The notes below the pieces were generated by a model. The model was not told the DNA's origin, made no database searches, and saw nothing but the letters and a program-made list of their open reading frames with translations. A stretch of DNA of 8,029 bases from positions 1-8,029 of the forward strand of contig CAJQND010000333.1 in NCBI GenBank assembly GCA_905479595.1. The letters run 5' to 3'. Below are positions 1-7,038 of the stretch, one piece after another. Origin of the DNA: an uncultured Hyphomicrobiales bacterium. Its GTDB lineage: Bacteria; Pseudomonadota; Alphaproteobacteria; Rhizobiales; CAJQND01. Each line of letters begins with the position of its first letter. Within the stretch, counting starts at the first letter, position 1. The position numbers were made by a program, and so were the translations under genes.

Positions 1-1067
1 GCAGTCAGTGCCGGGCTGGGGCGATGTTGGCCATTGAGGATATCAACGCAGCAGGTGGTATCAAATCCATGGGCGGGGCAATGCTCGAAGGGATGCTGGC
101 AGACAGCCAGTCAAAACCTGAAGTTGGTGCATCTGAAACCGCCAAGTTGATTGAAGGCGGAGCCAAAGGCATTGTCGGGGGCTATGCATCCTCGATTACA
201 CTGGCGACAACGCAGGAAGCAGCCAAAACAAATACGCCGCATGTGGTGGATGTTGGGGTTTCCGATAAGATTGTAACCAGAGGCCTTAAAAACACTTTCC
301 GCATGGGACCTGGATATGGCGCTATCGCCAAATTTGCGATCGAAAATCTGGATGCGATCAACAAAGCCAACGGGTCCCCCGCAAAAACTGCGATGATCAT
401 TCATGAAGAATCCGCATTTGGATCGGGTACGGCTGGGTTGTTGGCAAAAGAACTGCCAAGCAAAGGCTTTGAAGTTCTTGATGTCATTAAGCACGCAAAC
501 CCGACGCGTGACTTCACCAACATCGCACTGCAGGTGAAAGCGGCTAAACCTGACCTGATTATTCCGGCGAATTATTACAACGAATATGTTCTGTTTGCGC
601 GCACCTTGCGCCAGCAGCGTATCGAAGCGCTTGGCATTTATTCTGTGCTCGGTGGGGCGGCATCGTCTTTCAAATTCGTCAAAGAATTTCCCGAAGCGGC
701 TGAGTATGTGATGGATTGTAACCATTGGTACAATCCTGCTTCTAAAGAAGCTTTACGCCGCCGTGCTGCTGCTGAAGCGAAGGGCTTGTTTTACACCTAC
801 GAAGTATACCTGGCTTACAATGCGGTCGCATTCATGGCTGAGGCGATGGAACGGGCTGGCTCAGCAGATAAGGAAGCAGTGATAGCAGCAATGGCCAGTT
901 CGACCTGGAACGGGCATGAAATGCCCTATGGCGAAACCAAAATGGTGGATGGTCAAAACCAGGGTGGACAACCTGTGAACACTCAGGTTCTCAAAGGTAA
1001 TATCGAAGTTATTTTCCCGAAAGATTTTGCTTCAGCCGCCCCGGTTTTCCCACGGCCAAAAGCATAA
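1..1067 (+). CDS. Liv-type ABC transporter periplasmic substrate-binding protein, 5'-truncated
   Basis: This is the periplasmic receptor of a branched-chain amino acid (HAAT) type ABC importer; it would capture the substrate and deliver it to the permeases encoded just downstream. The reading frame is open from the left edge through the first internal ATG at position 24, so the true start, the signal peptide and roughly the first 40-60 residues of the mature protein lie outside the window. The visible part (about 354 residues) has the family's usual features: an AIEDINAAGGI segment near the visible start, a DSQSKPEVGASE stretch, and a second-lobe region with NPTRDFTNIALQVKAAKPDLI. These match the Peripla_BP_6/LivJ fold. 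It ends in TAA at 1065-1067. Liv-type receptors with many different ligands (amino acids, amides, urea, aromatic acids) share this pattern, so the ligand cannot be named. The downstream enzymes suggest an organic acid, lactam or related compound. Confidence 0.93.
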   Translation, partial: SQCRAGAMLAIEDINAAGGIKSMGGAMLEGMLADSQSKPEVGASETAKLIEGGAKGIVGGYASSITLATTQEAAKTNTPHVVDVGVSDKIVTRGLKNTFRMGPGYGAIAKFAIENLDAINKANGSPAKTAMIIHEESAFGSGTAGLLAKELPSKGFEVLDVIKHANPTRDFTNIALQVKAAKPDLIIPANYYNEYVLFARTLRQQRIEALGIYSVLGGAASSFKFVKEFPEAAEYVMDCNHWYNPASKEALRRRAAAEAKGLFYTYEVYLAYNAVAFMAEAMERAGSADKEAVIAAMASSTWNGHEMPYGETKMVDGQNQGGQPVNTQVLKGNIEVIFPKDFASAAPVFPRPKA

Positions 1068-1081
1068 AATTGCATTGCATA

Positions 1082-1109
1082 GCCCGCTCTGATGAAAGTT
1101 GGAGTGGGC
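1082..1109 (+). promoter_or_regulatory. intergenic hairpin between receptor and first permease
   Basis: GCCCGCTC at 1082-1089 pairs with GAGTGGGC at 1102-1109 over eight pairs, one of them G-U. A further T-G wobble at 1090/1101 leaves a ten-base loop. No T-run follows, so it is unlikely to be a full intrinsic terminator. Hairpins at this place, after the receptor gene of an ABC operon, often protect the upstream mRNA from 3' exonucleases or partly attenuate read-through, giving more receptor than membrane subunits. That role is inferred here. AGCCC at 1081-1085 could alternatively pair with GGGCT at 1119-1123. Confidence 0.55.
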
Positions 1110-1141
1110 GCATGCTCTGGGCTGATTGGATTTAAAGACAA

Positions 1142-2011
1142 ATGAATTCGGCAATCCTACTTCCGTCAATATTGAACGGGACAACCACAGGTGCGCTCTA
1201 TGCACTCGTGGCGCTCGGTCTAACCTTGATTTACGGGGTTTTGCATATCATCAACTTCGCGCACGGTGCGTTGTTGATGGTTGCATTATACGGCGTCTAT
1301 TTTCTTTACAAGCTCTTTGGCATTGATCCGTATGTTTCTCTTCTAATTGTGCCGCCACTGATGTTCTGCATTGGCTATGTCTTACAACGTCTGGTGATTA
1401 CACGAGCCAGCCACGGACGGGATGAAAATATTCTTCTGGTGACGCTTGGGCTTTCCATTGTTATTGAAAACCTGGCTTTGTTTTTCTTCAAATCTGATAC
1501 GCAGGTTGTTGATACGCCTTATGGGTTTGAGGTCGTTGAAATCTTTGGCGCATTTTTGCCCTATCCGAAAATTATAGCCTTTGTCGGAGCATTGGTGACT
1601 GCGGGGGCTCTGTGGCTGTTCATGGAACGGACCGATTTGGGGCGTTCCATCCGCGCATTGGCGAAGGAGCGCAAGGGCGCACAACTGGTCGGGATCAATG
1701 TCCCCCATGTATTTGCCATGAGTTTTGGTATTGGTGTTGGGGTGCTGGGCATTGCTGCCTGTTTGCTGATGCCGAGCTACTATGTCAGCCCGCAGGTCGG
1801 ACAAGGTTTCGTACTAATTGCCTTTACTGTCGTTGTGCTCGGCGGAATGGGTAGCTTTGGCGGCGCGTTGATTGGTGGACTCATTATTGGGGTTGTCGAG
1901 GCCGTTGGCGGTTTGGTTCTCGGCGAAAGTCTTGGGCAAATCGGCATTTTTGCAGTTTTCATTCTGATCCTTCTTTTCCGTCCTCAAGGATTGCTGGGAC
2001 ACAAGGTATGA
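1142..2011 (+). CDS. Liv-type ABC transporter permease (LivH family)
   Basis: This is the first inner-membrane permease of the importer, 289 residues, the usual length for LivH. The N-terminus has the family pattern LNGTTTGALYALVALGLTLIYGVLHIINFAHG (residues 11-42, quoted only to identify the family). The protein is strongly hydrophobic throughout, with about eight likely membrane segments. The polar segment around residues 165-188 (TDLGRSIRALAKERKGAQLVGINV) is the cytoplasmic loop that contacts the ATPase. VVLGGMGSFGGALIGG (231-246) and the C-terminal LLFRPQGLLG (277-286) are also typical. The ATG at 1142 gives the normal N-terminus. No clear Shine-Dalgarno sequence precedes it, unlike the other genes in the operon. 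Its stop overlaps the next permease start by four bases (ATGA), pointing to coupled translation and a permease heterodimer. Confidence 0.95.
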   Translation: MNSAILLPSILNGTTTGALYALVALGLTLIYGVLHIINFAHGALLMVALYGVYFLYKLFGIDPYVSLLIVPPLMFCIGYVLQRLVITRASHGRDENILLVTLGLSIVIENLALFFFKSDTQVVDTPYGFEVVEIFGAFLPYPKIIAFVGALVTAGALWLFMERTDLGRSIRALAKERKGAQLVGINVPHVFAMSFGIGVGVLGIAACLLMPSYYVSPQVGQGFVLIAFTVVVLGGMGSFGGALIGGLIIGVVEAVGGLVLGESLGQIGIFAVFILILLFRPQGLLGHKV

Positions 2012-2967
2012 AACAGCTGTTTATCTTACTTGGTATTTTTGCTGCACTTGCCGTCGTTCCGTTTTTCGTGAGCTCAGAATTCTGGCTCAACGCGGTTTTG
2101 CTCACTCTTTATGCTGCATTGCTTGGGCAATCCTGGAATATCTTAGGAGGGTATGGCGGCCAATTCAGTTTTGGTCATTCCCTGTTTTTTGGAGTTGGCG
2201 CGTATAGCGTTGCGGTGTTTCAGGTTCAGCTTGGTGTGAACCCGTGGATAGGGCTCCTGCTGGGCGGGTTGTTTGGTTCCGTTATTGCGGTGGGAATTGG
2301 ATTTCTCACTTTTCGCTATGGCTTGCGAGGATCGTACTTTGCATTGGTAACTCTGGCCTTTGCGGAAGTGTTCCGGATTGTTTCCAATTCATTGTGGTGG
2401 ACCGGAGCTGGAGAAGGGATCTTAATCGAACTGGACCAGCGCGCGGTGATGATGCAGTTCAAGTCATTGTCACATTATTACTGGCTGCTTTGGGCAATTA
2501 CCCTTGTGTGTTTCCTCACGGTATGGAGCCTCGGACGTTCAAGGTTTGGCGCGCGATTGATGGCCGTGCGCGACAACGAAGATGCAGCCGGTGCCATCGG
2601 CGTCGATGCCTTCACCGTCAAGCTGAAAGCAATGGCGTTGTCGGGTTTGTTTACCGGATTGGCTGGCGTTTTTTATGCGCAAAAATTCTTGTATCTGGAC
2701 CCCGGAATTGCCTTTGGGCCTGCTGTTTCTGTTGAAAGCTTGCTGGTGCCAATTGTTGGTGGTCTGGGCACCTTGTTTGGTCCGCTGCTTGGTGCTGCCG
2801 CACTTCACATTGTCGGGGAGGTTGCGCGTGAGATGATCGGAGACGCGCCGGGATTAAACATGGTGGTGTTCGGCACAATTTTGGTGTTGATGGTGATGTT
2901 CCTGCCGCGTGGCATCGGTGGCCTTGGAAAAATGTCGGTTCGCAATATTTTCAAAGGAGGCAAATAG
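2008..2967 (+). CDS. Liv-type ABC transporter permease (LivM family)
   Basis: This is the second inner-membrane permease, 319 residues, expected to pair with the LivH-like protein to form the translocation channel. The family markers are SWNILGGYGGQFSFGHSLFFGVGAY (residues 42-66), FRYGLRGSYFALVTLAFAE (102-120), the cytoplasmic coupling segment RFGARLMAVRDNEDAAGAIGVD (179-200), and VPIVGGLGTLFGPLLGA (247-263). It ends with FLPRGIGGLG followed by a short basic tail. The length is near that of plain LivM proteins, with no fused ATPase domain. The start overlaps the upstream stop by four bases and is preceded by GGGA at 1996-1999. Its stop codon TAG at 2965-2967 shares one base with the GTG start of the next gene. 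Confidence 0.95.
   Translation: MKQLFILLGIFAALAVVPFFVSSEFWLNAVLLTLYAALLGQSWNILGGYGGQFSFGHSLFFGVGAYSVAVFQVQLGVNPWIGLLLGGLFGSVIAVGIGFLTFRYGLRGSYFALVTLAFAEVFRIVSNSLWWTGAGEGILIELDQRAVMMQFKSLSHYYWLLWAITLVCFLTVWSLGRSRFGARLMAVRDNEDAAGAIGVDAFTVKLKAMALSGLFTGLAGVFYAQKFLYLDPGIAFGPAVSVESLLVPIVGGLGTLFGPLLGAAALHIVGEVAREMIGDAPGLNMVVFGTILVLMVMFLPRGIGGLGKMSVRNIFKGGK
2953..2960 (+). promoter_or_regulatory. strong ribosome binding site for the LivG-like gene
   Basis: AAAGGAGG sits six bases before the GTG at 2967. It is the strongest Shine-Dalgarno match in the window and supports this non-ATG start, which also gives the correct LivG N-terminus and a one-base overlap with the upstream stop. Confidence 0.85.
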
Positions 2968-3710
2968 TGCTTGAGATCAGCAATCTCTCAATAGCATTCG
3001 GTGGCCTCAAGGCAGTTGATGCAGTTTCTATGTCGGTGCCCGAGGGCGGGCTTGTATCTCTTATCGGGCCGAATGGCGCGGGCAAGACGACGTGTTTTGC
3101 GTTGATTACCGGGTTTCACAAACCTGATGCTGGGAATGTGAAATTCTGTGGCGAAGACATCACTGCCGTTAAACCCTTCAAAATTGCTGAAAAGGGCATG
3201 GTGCGAACGTTTCAGATTGTTCAACCCTTCGCCGGGCAAAGTGTTCTGGAAAACATTGCTGTTGGTGCGCATCTGCATTTGCGCGACCGGCAAGACGCTT
3301 TGGACAAAGCATCGAGTGTCGCCCACGAGGTTGGTCTTGGTGACCGGTTGGAACAAGATGCCGCTGATTTGACGGTTGCCGGGCGCAAACGCCTGGAGGT
3401 TGCCCGGGCATTGGCGACCGATCCTAAATTACTATTACTGGACGAAGTCATGGCGGGTCTTAATCCCTCTGAAATCAATGAGGTAATTCCCGTTATCAAT
3501 GCCATCCGAGATGGCGGCGTTACAATTTTGCTGATTGAGCATGTCATGCAGGCGGTAATGCAACTCTCCGAACATACCTGGGTGTTGAACCAGGGGCGAT
3601 TGATTGCTGATGGTCCACCGCGTGAAGTTGCGCAAAATCCTGTGGTTATCGAAGCCTATCTTGGTAAAGGCATGGCAGAGCGCCTGGAAAAGGAGAAGCG
3701 CAATGCTTGA
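2967..3710 (+). CDS. Liv-type ABC transporter ATP-binding protein (LivG family)
   Basis: This is the first cytoplasmic ATPase of the importer, 247 residues, starting at GTG. The nucleotide-binding motifs are in order: Walker A GPNGAGKTT at residues 34-42, Q-loop glutamine Q83 in RTFQIVQPF, Walker B LLLLDE at 155-160, and the switch histidine H192 in LLIEH. The ABC signature is unusual: where most ABC proteins have LSGGQ, this one has LTVAG (135-139) followed by RKRLEVARAL. From family knowledge, LTxAGRKRLE variants recur among LivG homologues, so the ATPase is probably active. The N-terminal LSIAFGGLKAVD and the long loop between Walker A and the signature fit LivG rather than LivF. The last eight bases overlap the next ATPase gene. 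It would pair with the LivF-like protein in an asymmetric heterodimer. Confidence 0.95.
   Translation: MLEISNLSIAFGGLKAVDAVSMSVPEGGLVSLIGPNGAGKTTCFALITGFHKPDAGNVKFCGEDITAVKPFKIAEKGMVRTFQIVQPFAGQSVLENIAVGAHLHLRDRQDALDKASSVAHEVGLGDRLEQDAADLTVAGRKRLEVARALATDPKLLLLDEVMAGLNPSEINEVIPVINAIRDGGVTILLIEHVMQAVMQLSEHTWVLNQGRLIADGPPREVAQNPVVIEAYLGKGMAERLEKEKRNA
3688..3695 (+). promoter_or_regulatory. ribosome binding site fixing the LivF-like start
   Basis: AAAAGGAG lies seven bases before the ATG at 3703, inside the end of the LivG-like gene. It supports 3703 over the in-frame upstream ATG at 3604, which would add 33 residues with no family match. Confidence 0.8.
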
Positions 3711-4404
3711 GGTTCGCGGTCTCCGGGCCGGGTACGGTCATGTTGAAGTTTTGCGTGGCATAGACCTTACGATTGATGAGGGCGGGATTGCGGCTTTGCT
3801 TGGATCAAACGGTGTTGGCAAAACGACGTTTAACGCAGCAATCTCCGGGCTTATAAAACCCTGGGCGGGTACGGTTTTGTTTGAAGGCTCTCGGTTGCCG
3901 GGAGGCAACTCGCAGGCAGCGATTGATGTCGGTTTGGTGCAGGTGCCCGAAGGGCGGCACATTTTCCCGAACCTGACAGTGCGTGATAATCTGCTACTCG
4001 GAGGTTGCCGCAGGGGTAAAACGAACCGTTCGGTGAATATTGAAAAGGTGCTGGAAACGTTTCCGCGCTTGCGCGAACGGCTAACCCAAAAGGCAGGCAC
4101 GATGTCCGGTGGCGAACAGCAAATGCTGGCTATTGGGCGTGGGTTGATGACCGAGCCGAAGCTTTTGATTCTGGATGAACCATCCCTGGGTCTTTCACCA
4201 TTATTGGTGGAAGAAATGTTCGAACTCATTGTGGCTCTGAACAAGCAAGGCCTTACCATTCTCCTGGTCGAACAGAATGTTCACCTTTCCCTGGAAATCG
4301 CAACGCAAGGCTATGTCATGGAAAATGGCGCAATCACTCTATCTGGGCTTTCTGAAACGCTTCTGGATAATCCAGAATTGCAAAAATCTTACCTGGGAGT
4401 TTGA
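3703..4404 (+). CDS. Liv-type ABC transporter ATP-binding protein (LivF family)
   Basis: This is the second cytoplasmic ATPase, 233 residues from the ATG at 3703, the usual LivF length. Motifs: Walker A GSNGVGKT at residues 34-41, Q-loop glutamine Q80 in GLVQVPEGRHIFPNLTV, signature MSGGEQQML at 134-142, and Walker B LLILDEPSLGLSP at 154-166. The position of the switch histidine is occupied by glutamine (Q191 in LLVEQNV), which is the rule in LivF proteins and not a defect. The residues after Walker A (TFNAAISGL) diverge mildly from the common TTLRAISGL form. The gene overlaps the LivG-like gene by eight bases. Its stop at 4402-4404 lies just before the dehydratase gene, so the transporter and the enzymes are probably on one transcript. 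Confidence 0.95.
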   Translation: MLEVRGLRAGYGHVEVLRGIDLTIDEGGIAALLGSNGVGKTTFNAAISGLIKPWAGTVLFEGSRLPGGNSQAAIDVGLVQVPEGRHIFPNLTVRDNLLLGGCRRGKTNRSVNIEKVLETFPRLRERLTQKAGTMSGGEQQMLAIGRGLMTEPKLLILDEPSLGLSPLLVEEMFELIVALNKQGLTILLVEQNVHLSLEIATQGYVMENGAITLSGLSETLLDNPELQKSYLGV

Positions 4405-4415
4405 GACCGTTGGGC

Positions 4416-5678
4416 ATGACCCTTGCAGAAAAAATTATCGCAAAGGCGGCTGGCCTGCCCTCCGTTCAACCTGGGGAGGTAGTTACGGCGCAGGTTGACC
4501 TTGCGATGATTCATGATAGCGGCGGCCCGCGCCGGGTCGAACCTATTTTGAAGCGTTTGGGCACCGGGCTATGGGATAAAGAACGGGTCGTTCTGATTTC
4601 TGATCATTACGTTGGAGATCCCAACGAAGAAAGCCACGCTATTTTAGAGTTAACACGGCAATGGGCACTTAAAAACGGTGTCAAATTTTATGATGCACAA
4701 GGTATTTGCCATGTGGTTCTGCCGCAAAAAGGTCATCTGTCGCCGGGGATGTTTGTTGTTGGGGGCGATAGCCATTCCCCAACTGGCGGCGCATTCGGAA
4801 CGTATATGTTTGGTATTGGCGCGACCGAGATGGCGGGTGTCCTGGCTACCGGGGAAATCTGGATAAAGGTGCCGGAGACAATCCTTATTGAGTGGAAAGG
4901 CATGCTTCCCCCAGTGGTGTGTGCCAAAGACATGATGTTATTCCTGTGCGGTAAAATGGGAATGGATGGCGCGCGCTATCAGGCCGTGCAGTATGCCGGT
5001 GCTGCTATCGGCGCGATGGATATGCCCGAACGTATGACGCTTTCAAACATGACTGCTGAACTGGGCGGTCAAACAGGCCTTATTGCTCCCGATAGTACCA
5101 CTGCTGAGTACATCACAAATGCGGGTGGAAGTCCGGGGCGATGGCAAGAATGGGCAACAGCCTCGGGCGCAGTGGTGGCGGAGCACCATGTGTTTGATGC
5201 AACTGAATTAGCCCCGCAAGTTGCAGCACCTGGTTCGCCGGCAAATTCTGCACCAGTTGATACCTATAAAAATCAGCAAGTTGACGTGGTCTATATCGGT
5301 GCATGTACAGGGGCAAAATATGTTGATCTGAAAGCTGCCGCAGCAATTTTGAAAGGACAAAAACTTGCGGCTGGTGTTCAAATACTTGTGGCTCCTGCGA
5401 CAAAAGAAGACCAGAGAAAAGCTGCTGGCGATGGCACGCTAAAAGTATTTGAAGAGGCCGGTGCAAAGATATTGCCAAATGCGTGCGGAATTTGTGCGGG
5501 CTATGGCTCCGCTCGACTGGGGAAGGATATCCGCTGCATCTCCACGACAGCCCGAAATTTCAAAGGGCGGATGGGAGATGCTTCAAGCGAGGTCTGGCTG
5601 GCCTCGCCATACACCGCCGCTGCTTCAGCAATTACCGGGTACATTACGGATCCACGGTCATATGCAGGGGCAAGTTGA
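4416..5678 (+). CDS. aconitase-family dehydratase, large [4Fe-4S] subunit (LeuC/DmdA-like)
   Basis: This is the large subunit of a two-part hydro-lyase of the 3-isopropylmalate dehydratase/homoaconitase/dimethylmalate dehydratase group, which dehydrates and hydrates di- or tricarboxylic acids on a [4Fe-4S] cluster. With the ATG at 4416 it has 420 residues, normal for this subfamily. The visible motifs are SDHYVGDPN (62-70), QGICHVVLPQKGHLSPG (95-111), GGDSHSPTGGAFG (116-128), and three likely cluster cysteines: C297 in IGACTGAK, and C357 and C360 in NACGICAG. A C-terminal substrate region with ISTTARNFKGRMG (375-387) and SPYTAAASAITGYITDPR (397-414) completes the fold. The first cysteine motif is GACTGAK rather than the LeuC-typical GSCTN, arguing against true leucine biosynthesis. 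The start is uncertain: in-frame TTG codons at 4401 and 4410 are possible, and GGGAG at 4395-4399 is spaced better for 4410 (MGMTLAEK) than for 4416. The stop shares one base with the small-subunit start. Confidence 0.92.
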   Translation: MTLAEKIIAKAAGLPSVQPGEVVTAQVDLAMIHDSGGPRRVEPILKRLGTGLWDKERVVLISDHYVGDPNEESHAILELTRQWALKNGVKFYDAQGICHVVLPQKGHLSPGMFVVGGDSHSPTGGAFGTYMFGIGATEMAGVLATGEIWIKVPETILIEWKGMLPPVVCAKDMMLFLCGKMGMDGARYQAVQYAGAAIGAMDMPERMTLSNMTAELGGQTGLIAPDSTTAEYITNAGGSPGRWQEWATASGAVVAEHHVFDATELAPQVAAPGSPANSAPVDTYKNQQVDVVYIGACTGAKYVDLKAAAAILKGQKLAAGVQILVAPATKEDQRKAAGDGTLKVFEEAGAKILPNACGICAGYGSARLGKDIRCISTTARNFKGRMGDASSEVWLASPYTAAASAITGYITDPRSYAGAS

Positions 5679-6178
5679 TGGAGTCTTTGGGAAATGGCCG
5701 GGCGTGGGTTTTCGGAGATGATATTGATACAGACGTACTCGCGCCTGGTCGATTTATGCATCGCCCATTTGATGAATTGGCGCAAAACTGCCTGATCGAC
5801 ATATCTCCAGACTTTGCGAAAAATGTTGCCCCTGGAGATGTTTTGATCGCGGGCCGAAATTTTGGAGTTGGCTCCAGCAGAGAGCAAGCCGCGCAAGCGC
5901 TGAAGGCGAGGGGGCTGGCGGGTGTCATTGCAACGAGTTTCGCAGGGATTTTTTATCGTAATGCGATCAATCTCGGCCTTCCGATTTTCGTGGGTGATGC
6001 AAACGAAATAAAAAATAATGCGAAAGTTGGCCTTGATGTGGACACCGCATGTCTGTCCCATGAAGGCGGCACTGTACGGCTAGAGAAAATCCCGGAATAT
6101 CTTTTGAAGATTATTCATGACGGGGGATTAGTGCCACATCTGGAAGAAAGATTTGCAAACGAAAGGGCTGGCCGATGA
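5678..6178 (+). CDS. aconitase-family dehydratase, small swivel subunit (LeuD/DmdB-like)
   Basis: This is the small subunit that closes over the active site of the preceding large subunit, 166 residues, the standard length for stand-alone swivel domains. Key motifs are FGDDIDTDVLAPGRFM (12-27) and the substrate-binding loop GRNFGVGSSREQA (59-71), followed by GVIATSFAGIFYRNAINLGLPI (82-103). The family's usual loop ends in SSREH; this protein has SSREQ, a variation also seen outside the leucine pathway. The ATG at 5678 is chosen because it gives the normal N-terminus, overlaps the upstream stop by one base, and has AGGGG at 5666-5670 seven bases before it. The same frame is open further upstream, back to 5483, but that region is the large-subunit gene read in another frame. 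The stop overlaps the lyase start by four bases. Confidence 0.93.
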   Translation: MESLGNGRAWVFGDDIDTDVLAPGRFMHRPFDELAQNCLIDISPDFAKNVAPGDVLIAGRNFGVGSSREQAAQALKARGLAGVIATSFAGIFYRNAINLGLPIFVGDANEIKNNAKVGLDVDTACLSHEGGTVRLEKIPEYLLKIIHDGGLVPHLEERFANERAGR

Positions 6179-7038
6179 GCCTCAGGGACCTGATTGATGC
6201 GCCGGACATTCTCGTGGCTCCCGGTATCTACGACGGGCTAACAGCGCTGCTGGCAGCGGGGGCTGGCGCGAAGGCATTGTATCTCTCTGGTGCATCGCTG
6301 GCTTATACGCGGTTCGGCAGTCCTGACATCGGTCTTGTTTCCATGGCTGAGGTGGCGGATGCGATTGGGACTATTCGCGATCGGGTAAAAACGCCTTTGA
6401 TAGTGGACGCGGACACAGGGTTCGGAAATGCGCTGAATGTGCAAAGAACGGTGCGGGTTTTTGAGCGTATGGGGGCTAACGCCATTCAGCTGGAAGACCA
6501 GACAAATCCAAAAAGATGCGGGCACCTGGATGGTAAGTCCCTGATATCAAAATCTGAAATGGTGGGTAAAATCAGAGCGGCGTGCGATGCGCGCGCGAGC
6601 GGCGACACGCTTGTCATCGCGCGGACGGATGCAATTGCAGTTGAAGGATTTCCCCAAGCCCTTGATCGTTCAAGCGCTTATGTGGAAGCGGGAGCGGATG
6701 TGTTGTTCGTTGAAGCTCTCAAAAACAAAGATCAAATGCACACAGCTGTATCTCAGCTCGGAGGAAAAGCACCTCTTCTAGCGAACATGGTGGAAGGGGG
6801 AAAAACCCCCGCTGCGGAAGCGCTGGAATTGCAGGAACTCGGGTTTTCCATCGTTATTTTCCCTGGCGGGGCGGTGCGCGCCGTGGCCCGAACCGCTCAG
6901 GATTATTATGCAAGCCTTTTGCAACATGGCAGCAACACGCCATTTCTGGACCGGATGTTTGATTTTGATGGCCTGAATGCAGTGCTTGGGACATCGCGCA
7001 TCATTGCTGAAAGCAAAAAATATGGAGATGACGAATGA
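6175..7038 (+). CDS. isocitrate lyase/PEP mutase superfamily C-C lyase (2,3-dimethylmalate lyase-like)
   Basis: This is a 287-residue alpha/beta-barrel enzyme that would cleave a 2-hydroxy (or 2-alkyl-malate type) di- or tricarboxylate into a 2-oxo acid such as pyruvate and a second acid, using Mg2+. The sequence shows YLSGAS (36-41), the metal-binding DADTGFGN (78-85), QLEDQ (105-109), the catalytic loop KRCGH (113-117) with cysteine C115, ARTDA (149-153), and LLANMVEGGKTP (201-212). The cysteine loop marks a lyase rather than a phosphonate mutase or oxaloacetase. NMVEGGKTP fits the 2,3-dimethylmalate lyase/oxaloacetate decarboxylase branch better than PrpB, which has NITEFG at this place. 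Methylisocitrate lyase activity cannot be excluded. AAAGGG at 6162-6167 precedes the ATG by seven bases. The ATGA overlaps on both sides tie it to the dehydratase and to the HyuB-like gene. Confidence 0.9.
   Translation: MSLRDLIDAPDILVAPGIYDGLTALLAAGAGAKALYLSGASLAYTRFGSPDIGLVSMAEVADAIGTIRDRVKTPLIVDADTGFGNALNVQRTVRVFERMGANAIQLEDQTNPKRCGHLDGKSLISKSEMVGKIRAACDARASGDTLVIARTDAIAVEGFPQALDRSSAYVEAGADVLFVEALKNKDQMHTAVSQLGGKAPLLANMVEGGKTPAAEALELQELGFSIVIFPGGAVRAVARTAQDYYASLLQHGSNTPFLDRMFDFDGLNAVLGTSRIIAESKKYGDDE

Noticed and set aside
111..725. Long minus-strand open frame of 204 codons opposite the receptor gene
   Set aside because: It is the antisense of a clear Liv-type receptor coding region. The translation is rich in Cys, Arg and Phe with no recognisable domain, and nothing supports a promoter or ribosome site.
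1066..1080. Short direct repeat TTGCATTGCAT as an operator or mobile-element trace
   Set aside because: It is only two adjacent five-base units with no dyad symmetry partner or insertion-element context; chance is sufficient.
1082..1125. Rho-independent terminator after the receptor gene
   Set aside because: The stem is strong but no run of T follows it, and the following genes continue the same transporter. A processing or attenuation hairpin is more likely.
3738..4259. Minus-strand open frame of 173 codons opposite the LivF-like ATPase
   Set aside because: It mirrors the ATPase coding sequence. The Pro/Ser-rich translation is typical of an antisense shadow.
5483..5677. Upstream in-frame extension of the small dehydratase subunit
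   Set aside because: The extra 65 residues fall within the 3' end of the large-subunit gene in another frame and have no swivel-domain similarity. The start at 5678 has a well-placed ribosome site and the normal N-terminus.
5501..6061. Minus-strand open frame of 186 codons across the dehydratase subunit junction
   Set aside because: It overlaps two well-supported genes with intact motifs on the plus strand, and its translation resembles no known family.
4416..6178. Leucine-biosynthesis leuCD
   Set aside because: No leuA or leuB is next to it, the iron-sulfur motif context differs from LeuC, and the genes sit between an importer and a lyase. A catabolic dehydratase is the better reading.
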